Assembly: GCA_016218905.1 (NCBI GenBank)
Contig: JACRCS010000965.1
Coordinates: forward strand, 1 to 9,285
DNA length: 9,285 nucleotides
Reading direction: 5' to 3'
Source of the DNA: Deltaproteobacteria bacterium
GTDB lineage: Bacteria > Desulfobacterota_C > Deferrisomatia > Deferrisomatales > JACRMM01
The position numbers were made by a program, and so were the translations under genes. Shown piece by piece: positions 1-5,109 of the stretch (the first letter of the stretch is position 1; each line of letters opens with the position of its first letter). The notes beneath the pieces are model-generated. The model ran no database searches, had not been told where the DNA came from, and was given only the letters and a program-made list of their open reading frames with translations.

Positions 1-1618
1 AGAGCTCGCGGTCCTCCAGCCCCCGCCCGGCTGTCTCCATGGCCGTGAGGAGGGAGGCCTCCGTGTGGGGCTTCGGCGGCTTCGTCGCCTTGTCCAGGAC
101 CGCAACGTCGGCCACCCGCCGGGGCTCCCCCTTCGCCAGGCCGGGCGGCAGGGGCTCGGCGGCCTCGTCCTCGCCCTCGGACCCCCTCCCCTTCCGGGAC
201 CGGCTCGGCAGGTCGAGCGCCTTCCAGCCGGGCTCCTCGACGGCCGAACCGACGCTGCGAAAACGGTCGACGGCGTCGGCGGAGCTCACTCGCGTGACAA
301 CGGTCATCGTGGAGGTCACGAGATCGGGCTGCCACGCCTGGAGGAGGCGCCGGCAGACGAGGTCGTAGAGCCGGCCCTCCTCGCTCGCTGACTCGAGGCC
401 CGCGGAGGAGCGTCCCGTCGGGATGAGCGCGTGGTGGTCCGACACCTTCTCGTCGTCGACGAAGCGCCGGCCCAGCGGCCGCCGGCCCGTGTCGGGCGCC
501 AGGTGAGCCTCGTAGGGGCCCCGGACGGCGGCGACGACGTCCGGGAGGGTGGCGGCAACCGCCGCCGAGAGGTGCCGGCTGTCGGTCCGCGGGTAGGAGA
601 GGAGCTTTCGCTCCTCGTAGAGGCGTTGGGCGAGCTCGAGCGTCCGCTTGGCCGTGAAGCCGAAGAGGCGGTTGGCGTCGCGCTGGAGCTCGGTCAGGTC
701 GTAGAGGAGCGGCGGCGGCCGGCGCTTCGTCTCCCGTTCGACCGACTCGACGACGGCGCGACCGCGGCGGACCCGCTCGGCGATCCGCTCCGCCTCGTCG
801 CCCTCCGGCGGGAGCCTCGTCGCGGGCTCGGCCGCGCCCTGCCGGAACCACGTCCCGCGGTAGGCGCCGTCCGGGCCTGGGCTCTCCGGCGCGAAGCTCG
901 CCACCACTTCGCGGTACTTCTCCGGCACGAACTCACGGATCGAACGGTCCCGCTCGGCGATGAGCGCCAGCGTGGGCGTCTGGACCCGGCCCACGGAGAG
1001 CACGTCCCTGCCCTGCCGGAAGGCGAGCGTGTAGGCCCGGGTGAGGTTCATGCCCACGAGCCAGTCGGCCCGGCTCCTGCCCTTGGCCGCGTCGGCCAGC
1101 GGATCGAGCTCGCTCCCGGCCCGAAGCTTCCGGAAGCCCTCGGCGATCGCCTCGGGAGTGAGCGACGAGAGCCAGAGCCGCTTCACCGGTTTCCGGCAGC
1201 CCGCCTTCTCGTAGATGTAGCGGAAGATGAGCTCCCCCTCCCGCCCGGCGTCGGTCGCACAGACCACGAGCTCGGTCTCCCGGCGGTTGAGGAGCCGCTC
1301 GACGACGGCGAATTGCCGCCGGGTCGCCGGGAGCACCTCCAGGGGCCAGACCTTCGGGAGGAGCGGAAGCGCCCCCCAGCGCCACGCCTTCCAGGAAGGG
1401 TCCATCCGGTCCGGCTCGGCCAGGGCGACGAGGTGGCCGATGGCCCAGGTGACGGCGTGACCCGCGCCTTCCAGGTACCCCTGGGCTTGGCGGGTGGCAC
1501 CGAGCACCCGGGCGAGGTCCCGAGCCACCGAAGGCTTTTCGGCGAGGACGACCACGGACGGGGAGTTCCCGTCGGTCGTCTTCGATTCCCCCATAGCGCG
1601 AGCCGCTGCCTTGCCCAC
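1..1618 (-). CDS. topB: DNA topoisomerase III (type IA), 3' end outside window
   Basis: Type IA topoisomerase: it cuts one DNA strand through a 5'-phosphotyrosine link and passes another, resolving precatenanes and recombination intermediates. The frame is open from 1618 to the window edge (about 539 codons). Counting from the GTG at 1618, the TOPRIM domain begins with AEKPS (26-30) and continues with ATDAGREGE (121-129), which supplies the Mg-binding acidic residues. GRVQTPTL follows at about 210-217, and the catalytic tyrosine is Y342 in LLSYPRTDSR (codon 595-593). The TDAGREGE wording is the Bacillus-like TopB type rather than the E. coli TDPDREGQ type (from memory). The C-terminus and any zinc fingers are not visible. 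Start choice: GTG 1618 has a GGAAGG/poly-G ribosome site about 8 nt upstream, while the in-frame ATG at 1594 has only a poorly spaced AAGG. An in-frame TGA just above the GTG excludes longer versions. Identity is near certain; the start is less so. Confidence 0.95.
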   Translation of the reverse strand, partial: MGKAAARAMGESKTTDGNSPSVVVLAEKPSVARDLARVLGATRQAQGYLEGAGHAVTWAIGHLVALAEPDRMDPSWKAWRWGALPLLPKVWPLEVLPATRRQFAVVERLLNRRETELVVCATDAGREGELIFRYIYEKAGCRKPVKRLWLSSLTPEAIAEGFRKLRAGSELDPLADAAKGRSRADWLVGMNLTRAYTLAFRQGRDVLSVGRVQTPTLALIAERDRSIREFVPEKYREVVASFAPESPGPDGAYRGTWFRQGAAEPATRLPPEGDEAERIAERVRRGRAVVESVERETKRRPPPLLYDLTELQRDANRLFGFTAKRTLELAQRLYEERKLLSYPRTDSRHLSAAVAATLPDVVAAVRGPYEAHLAPDTGRRPLGRRFVDDEKVSDHHALIPTGRSSAGLESASEEGRLYDLVCRRLLQAWQPDLVTSTMTVVTRVSSADAVDRFRSVGSAVEEPGWKALDLPSRSRKGRGSEGEDEAAEPLPPGLAKGEPRRVADVAVLDKATKPPKPHTEASLLTAMETAGRGLEDREL

Positions 1619-1668
1619 GGTCCCCCCCTTCCGTTCAGGTCAGGTCGAGCTCTCGGTGAGGAGTTGCG

Positions 1669-1695
1669 CATATAACGCTTAACGGTAAACGTCAA
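1669..1695 (-). promoter_or_regulatory. candidate sigma70-like promoter of topB
   Basis: On the minus strand TTGACG (1695-1690) is followed 15 nt later by TATATG (1674-1669), about 50 nt above the GTG start. This is one of the very few AT-rich patches in the window, which makes it stand out. The spacer is shorter than the preferred 17 nt; with 17 nt the -10 would read TATGCG. Inferred from sequence only. Confidence 0.4.
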
Positions 1696-1698
1696 GCG

Positions 1699-1734
1699 CC
1701 TCGTTCAGCCGAGGACGACGGCCCGAGCGGGCCG
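1699..1734 (-). terminator. paired hairpins after the cytochrome gene
   Basis: Directly after the cytochrome stop codon, reading the minus strand, a perfect 6-bp G+C stem (CGGCCC/GGGCCG, 1734-1729 with 1724-1719) has a 4-nt loop. A second 5-bp stem follows (1714-1710 with 1703-1699). There is no run of T after either stem, so this is at best a weak or atypical intrinsic terminator. It also sits just upstream of the topB promoter candidate and could separate the two units. Confidence 0.4.
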
Positions 1735-1739
1735 AAGCC

Positions 1740-3266
1740 TCAGAGCGCCCGCAGGAAGGCGGTCAGGTCCGCCTTCTCTTCTGCCGTGAGCTTCAGCTCG
1801 AGGATCAGGTTGAAGAACTCGACCGTGTCTTCCAGCGTCAGGCAGCGCCCGTCGTGGAGGTAGGGCGGGCTGTCCTTGATGCCCCGGAGCGTGAAGGTCT
1901 TCACCGGTCCACGCGGCGCCTCCTCCACGAAGCGCTCGATCTGGAGGTCGTGCATCTTGTCATCCAGGAAGAATGGCGCCGGGTGGCAGGCGGCGCACTG
2001 GGCCTTGCCGTGGAAGAGCTTCTCGCCCCGGACTTCGCCCTCCGTCGCGCTGCCGGGTTTCAATCGCCCGAGGAGGTCGAGCTTCGGCGCGGGCGGGAAG
2101 TCGAACATGTTCTGCATCTGCGCCATATGGCTCACCTGCACGCGATCGAGGAAGTTCATGCCCTTCTTCATGGCGTGGATCGCGTCGCCGTTGAAGTAGG
2201 CGGTGCGCTGCTCGAACTCGGTGAAGTCCTCCACCGAGCGGAGGCTCCGTTTGGAGCCGTGGAGTTGCTGATTGAAGAGCCCTCGCAGGCTCACGGTATC
2301 GAGGCGGAAGCGCCGCTGCTGGGGCCGGATGTCCGGGTTCAGGTGAAACTGCCCCGTCGTGTGCCCGTTGATGTGGCAGTCGAGACAGGCGACGCCCAGG
2401 CTCGGCTCGGCGGTCTTCCGGTCGTCGGGGGGATTGAAATCCTCGTGGGGGTAGGGCGTCAGCAGGAGTCGCAGGCCGTCGAGCTGGACCGGGGTGAGCA
2501 GGTCCTTGAAGAGGCGGTGGAAGTTGTTGATGGAGACGACCTCGCCGCGGGAGACGTCCCCGAGCTCGGGCCGATTCTGGAGGAAGATCGCGGGCGGGAA
2601 CTCGGGCAGGAACGCGTCCGGAAGGTCGAACTCCACGTCGAACCGCTCCAGGCGAGGGAACATGTCCAGCTGCATCTGCGGAAAGATCATGCCGCCGGCG
2701 ACGTGCTTCGGGTGCGGCAGCGCCGGATAGGGAAAGGCGCCCGTCCGGCGGACCTCCTCGGCGCTCATCTGCCCGAGCCGGTCCCACGTGAGCCCGGCCT
2801 TGAGGCGGGCCGTGGGGCCCAGGGGCTGGGGCTTCCCGCGGGACATCACGACCTTCGGGTCAGTCCGGGCCCTCAGGTCGTAGCGCTGCTCGAGCAGCGC
2901 CCGCTGAGCGGCCATCACCTTGGCCTTGGCGGTCGAGTCCTCTCGGAAGACCTCTTCGAAGCTGGTCATGGGCGCCTTGGCGTTCAGCGGATCGCGAGAG
3001 AAGTCGAAGCCGAGGACCCGCCCTCTGTCCGGCTGGTCCTCGATGGCGGGGGAGTTCCCCGGGGCCACGGAGGCGCCGAAGATCCCGGCGACATCGTGCG
3101 CCGTCTTCTTCTGCTCCGGGCGCGTGACGGGGACCTGTCGGACCGTCTGGGCAGCCGCGGCGGCGTCGAAGGGAGCCGGTGACTTCGGGCGGTCGGGAGT
3201 ATCGGCCGCGGCGGCCAGGTTGACGGCGGCGATCATAGTGCAAAGGGCGGCCAGGCAGCGCTTCAT
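1740..3266 (-). CDS. secreted cytochrome c with two haem sites, MauG/CcpA-like C-terminus
   Basis: A 508-residue exported redox protein. The N-terminus (MKRCLAALCTMIAAVNLAAA then ADTP) looks like a Sec signal peptide with cleavage near residue 20. Two CxxCH haem-binding motifs are visible: CLDCH at 294-298 and CAACH at 424-428. The last 55 residues (TLRGIKDSPPYLHDGR, then LTLEDTVEFF, ending LTAEEKADLTAFLRAL) match the C-terminal signature of the dihaem cytochrome c peroxidase/MauG family. The first 290 residues have no haem site, and classical CcpA proteins are only about 330 residues, so peroxidase activity is not established; electron transfer or another dihaem oxidation is equally possible. 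The start at 3266 is chosen because it yields the signal peptide and has GGGGAG about 8 nt upstream. The open frame extends to 3680, but that part overlaps the YciH gene. The nearest same-strand gene, yciH, is 122 nt upstream, so an independent promoter is likely. Confidence 0.88.
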   Translation of the reverse strand: MKRCLAALCTMIAAVNLAAAADTPDRPKSPAPFDAAAAAQTVRQVPVTRPEQKKTAHDVAGIFGASVAPGNSPAIEDQPDRGRVLGFDFSRDPLNAKAPMTSFEEVFREDSTAKAKVMAAQRALLEQRYDLRARTDPKVVMSRGKPQPLGPTARLKAGLTWDRLGQMSAEEVRRTGAFPYPALPHPKHVAGGMIFPQMQLDMFPRLERFDVEFDLPDAFLPEFPPAIFLQNRPELGDVSRGEVVSINNFHRLFKDLLTPVQLDGLRLLLTPYPHEDFNPPDDRKTAEPSLGVACLDCHINGHTTGQFHLNPDIRPQQRRFRLDTVSLRGLFNQQLHGSKRSLRSVEDFTEFEQRTAYFNGDAIHAMKKGMNFLDRVQVSHMAQMQNMFDFPPAPKLDLLGRLKPGSATEGEVRGEKLFHGKAQCAACHPAPFFLDDKMHDLQIERFVEEAPRGPVKTFTLRGIKDSPPYLHDGRCLTLEDTVEFFNLILELKLTAEEKADLTAFLRAL

Positions 3267-3308
3267 GGTCTTTCTCCCCTCAGCAGGTGGGAACTCCGCG
3301 TTCGAGCT

Positions 3309-3321
3309 TACGGTCACCGTA
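3309..3321. promoter_or_regulatory. 13-nt perfect palindrome upstream of cytochrome gene
   Basis: TACGGTCACCGTA is a perfect 6+1+6 inverted repeat centred about 49 nt above the cytochrome start codon. The position and symmetry suit a dimeric regulator's operator, but no regulator gene is present in the window and no clear -10/-35 pair flanks it. Function is inferred. Confidence 0.3.
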
Positions 3322-3345
3322 GCACTGATGGGGAACACCGGGAGT

Positions 3346-3369
3346 ATGGACGAAGTGGACGGGGTGGAC
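3346..3369. repeat. short GTGGAC 9-bp repeat copy
   Basis: Three units of a hexamer plus three variable bases: ATGGAC-GAA-GTGGAC-GGG-GTGGAC. The reverse complement of its first 15 nt is identical to 8331-8345 in the larger array near the end of the window. It lies between yciH and the cytochrome gene, outside both coding regions. Confidence 0.75.
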
Positions 3370-3388
3370 CCGAGGCATCGAGGCCGAC

Positions 3389-3730
3389 CTAACCTTTCAC
3401 TACGTAGCCACGCCCCGCGAGCAGCGTTTTCACCCTCTCCCGGTGCTCTCCCTGGAGCTCGAGCTCCGCGTCCTTGAGGGTGCCGCCGGCGCCGCAGGCG
3501 GCCTTGAGCTCGCGCGAGAGAGCCTCCAGCTCCGAGGGCGAGATGCCTTCCGTCGCGAGGACGGTCACGGGCTTCCCCCTGCGCTTCTCCATCCGGAGGC
3601 GCACCGTCGGTCTTCCCGCAGGGCGTGGGGGGGCCGGCGGGCACCGGCAGGAGCGCTGGTCCTTTCCGCACCTCGGGCACGCCTTCACCAGGGCCCAGCC
3701 CTCCCCTCCCGCTTGATTTCTCGTCTTCAT
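3389..3730 (-). CDS. yciH: SUI1/YciH family (eIF1-like) translation factor
   Basis: A 113-residue protein of the SUI1 fold, the family of eukaryotic/archaeal eIF1 and bacterial YciH, which acts at the small ribosomal subunit in start-site selection. The C-terminal half carries the family signature: VTVLATEGI at about 55-63, CGAGGTLKD at 79-87, then ELQGEHRERVKTLL. The N-terminal 30 residues add CPRC (18-21) and CRC (28-30), four cysteines that could form a small zinc knuckle; related YciH proteins also have an N-terminal Cys cluster. The ATG is supported by GGGGGAG about 9 nt upstream. The protein ends GYVVKG followed by TAG. It is divergent from the ferredoxin-like gene across a 205-nt repeat-bearing region. 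The family call is strong; the bacterial role is less well defined. Confidence 0.92.
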   Translation of the reverse strand: MKTRNQAGGEGWALVKACPRCGKDQRSCRCPPAPPRPAGRPTVRLRMEKRRGKPVTVLATEGISPSELEALSRELKAACGAGGTLKDAELELQGEHRERVKTLLAGRGYVVKG

Positions 3731-3791
3731 TGCACTCTCTCCCCCGGTGCCGTCAGCGCGCTCGGGCGGAACGGCTCGGACTTCGCTAGAC

Positions 3792-3822
3792 CAGTTATCA
3801 GTTATCAGTTATCAGTTATCAG
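3792..3822. repeat. CAGTTAT heptamer tandem array
   Basis: Four perfect head-to-tail copies of CAGTTAT (3792-3819) end in a partial CAG (3820-3822). The array sits in the region between the divergent yciH and ferredoxin-like genes and is much richer in A+T than its surroundings. Similar heptamer arrays (STRR) are known from cyanobacteria, and such arrays occur in other phyla. Confidence 0.9.
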
Positions 3823-3837
3823 GGACGAACCCGGCGG

Positions 3838-3895
3838 GCCGCGACGCGGCGGGCTTGCAGAACCAGCGGCTGAGAACTGACCAGTGACAACTGAC
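3838..3895. repeat. degenerate inverted partner of the heptamer array, with inner hairpin
   Basis: The segment 3877-3895 (ACTGACCAGTGACAACTGA) is, in reverse complement, identical at about 15 of 19 positions to the CAGTTAT array at 3792-3822. The two could therefore pair across about 55 nt. Between them lies a G+C hairpin with stem GCCGC (3838-3842) / GCGGC (3846-3850). Together, 3791-3895 looks like one foldable unit. Confidence 0.5.
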
Positions 3896-3935
3896 GGCTC
3901 CTATACCTCGGGTCAAGCGGAAGGAGAAGCGGCAC

Positions 3936-4781
3936 ATGTGCGAGTTCTGTCTCCGCCACGGCGAAGGGGAGAAGTGGTACCTCCGGGCGCAAAACTACGC
4001 CGACGACCTCCTGAGCGATGTCCGCAGGCGCCGGTTCGTGGCCGACTTCCTGAGCGACCCCGAGGGGCTGCGGAGGGACCGGGACCGCCTCGCGCTGCTC
4101 GCGAGGGCGCCCGGCTTCGTCCGGCGAGCCGTGAGCTGGGGCGTCACGCGCCGCATGAAGAAGATCCACTTCGGCCAGGTCGTGCCCATCGAGGACGTGG
4201 AGAGGATCTTCTCCTTCGTCAACTCCATCGTCCGCGTCCCCTGCGTCTGCCGGCTGGTAAACCGGGGGCACGAGCGGCGGTACTGCTACGGCCTGAGCCT
4301 CTCGCCCGGGGGCGGAGAGCTCTTCCGGATCTCGGAGAGCCTCGACAGGACCTACCTCGCCGGTCCCGACGCCGGCGAGCTCGAGTCGCTGACGAGGGAG
4401 GAGGCTCTCCGGGCGCTCCGCGAGCACGAGGCCGAGGGGCTCTGCCACTCGGTCTGGACCTTCGTCACGCCGTTCATCGGCGCCATCTGCAACTGCGACC
4501 GCTCCGACTGCCTGGCCATGATCGCCACCGTCACCCACGACGTCCGGGTCATGTTCCGGGCGGAGTACGTGGCCGAAGTGGTCCCGGAGCGGTGCGTCGG
4601 CTGCCGGCAGTGCATGCGCTTCTGTCAGTTCGGCGCCCTCTCCTACTCGGCCGGGACCGGTAAGGCGGTCGTGGACCTCCGCGACTGTTTCGGTTGCGGC
4701 GTCTGCCGGGCCGGCTGCCCCACCGGCGCCCTTGGGCTTCGGGACCGGTCGGCGGTCCCGGCCGCGGCCCGCCTCTGGTAG
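3936..4781 (+). CDS. cysteine-rich protein with C-terminal two-cluster 4Fe-4S ferredoxin domain
   Basis: A 281-residue, apparently cytoplasmic iron-sulphur protein (no signal peptide or membrane segment). The C-terminus has two complete CxxCxxCxxxC motifs: C220, C223, C226, C230 and C251, C254, C257, C261, each able to hold a 4Fe-4S cluster. The upstream 200 residues contain nine more cysteines: MCEFC at the start (C2, C5), PCVCR (C103, C105), RYCYG (C117), GLCH (C170) and ICNCDRSDC (C185, C187, C192). This arrangement hints at a further metal site. I recognise the MCEFC...GEKWY opening as recurring in proteins called 4Fe-4S ferredoxin, but I know of no assigned substrate. An electron-transfer role is inferred. 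The ATG at 3936 has AAGGAG (3921-3926) 9 nt upstream. It stands alone on its strand, 328 nt before the next gene. Confidence 0.85.
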   Translation: MCEFCLRHGEGEKWYLRAQNYADDLLSDVRRRRFVADFLSDPEGLRRDRDRLALLARAPGFVRRAVSWGVTRRMKKIHFGQVVPIEDVERIFSFVNSIVRVPCVCRLVNRGHERRYCYGLSLSPGGGELFRISESLDRTYLAGPDAGELESLTREEALRALREHEAEGLCHSVWTFVTPFIGAICNCDRSDCLAMIATVTHDVRVMFRAEYVAEVVPERCVGCRQCMRFCQFGALSYSAGTGKAVVDLRDCFGCGVCRAGCPTGALGLRDRSAVPAAARLW

Positions 4782-4813
4782 CCGTTCGAGGAACGGAGTA
4801 CCCCGTACGGCTA
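4779..4813 (+). terminator. nested hairpins at the end of the ferredoxin-like gene
   Basis: Starting in the stop codon, TAGCCGT (4779-4785) is complementary to ACGGCTA (4807-4813). Inside, CCGTTC (4782-4787) can instead pair with GAACGG (4791-4796), and GTAC/GTAC (4798-4801, 4805-4808) can also pair. The downstream TAAATTA is AT-rich but is not a T run. It is a candidate terminator of an unusual, switch-like shape. Confidence 0.35.
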
Positions 4814-5109
4814 AATTAGAGGCGGCGCCGGTGAAACCCTCCCAAATGCTTGCGACACGTGTACTCTATCATTAGAGGACAACGCCAGACACGGACGACC
4901 CATGCGGAAGTCGAGCTCCTCGATGAGGCGAATGGCAGCCCGGCCGACAACTGGTCCGGAGCCGACTTCTCCGCACCCTCTCACCTGCCGGTTCGGAAGG
5001 ACCTCTCCGGCGCCTCGGGATTCACTTCGGGGCGCGACGGAGCGGTCCACCGGCCGACCGGTGGGAGAGACGACGGGCGATCCGTCCCAGGGAGAGGGGG
5101 GCAGAAGGG
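4814..5109. other. gene-free spacer before the penicillin-binding protein
   Basis: I see no convincing gene here. The short frames lack known motifs and ribosome sites. The left part (4811-4880) is relatively AT-rich, as a promoter region would be, but I find no well-spaced -35/-10 pair. The right part holds the palindrome at 5047-5064 and the purine-rich GGAGAGGGGGG that serves as ribosome-binding region for the ATG at 5110. Confidence 0.6.
5047..5064. promoter_or_regulatory. perfect 7-bp hairpin in the leader of the penicillin-binding protein gene
   Basis: CCACCGGCCGACCGGTGG has two perfect 7-nt arms around a 4-nt loop and ends 45 nt before the ATG at 5110. It could be an operator for a dimeric protein or an RNA stem in the leader. 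It leaves the ribosome-binding region free. No regulator is known to me; function is inferred from symmetry and position only. Confidence 0.35.

Noticed and set aside
431..1675. 414-codon plus-strand open frame
   Set aside because: It is the codon-aligned complement of topB, has low-complexity Arg/Glu/Pro-rich content and no motifs. The topoisomerase on the other strand has its full set of catalytic motifs.
1854..3182. 442-codon plus-strand open frame
   Set aside because: It is the aligned complement of the cytochrome gene, composed mainly of Glu/Leu/Val/Gly/Arg with no recognisable domain. It is explained by missing TTA/CTA/TCA codons in the real gene.
3267..3680. N-terminal extension of the cytochrome to 3680
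   Set aside because: The extension overlaps the yciH gene in another frame and would bury the signal peptide. The ATG at 3266 has a good ribosome site and begins a proper signal peptide.
3792..3822. CRISPR array
   Set aside because: The units are 7 bp with no spacers, so this is a simple tandem array.
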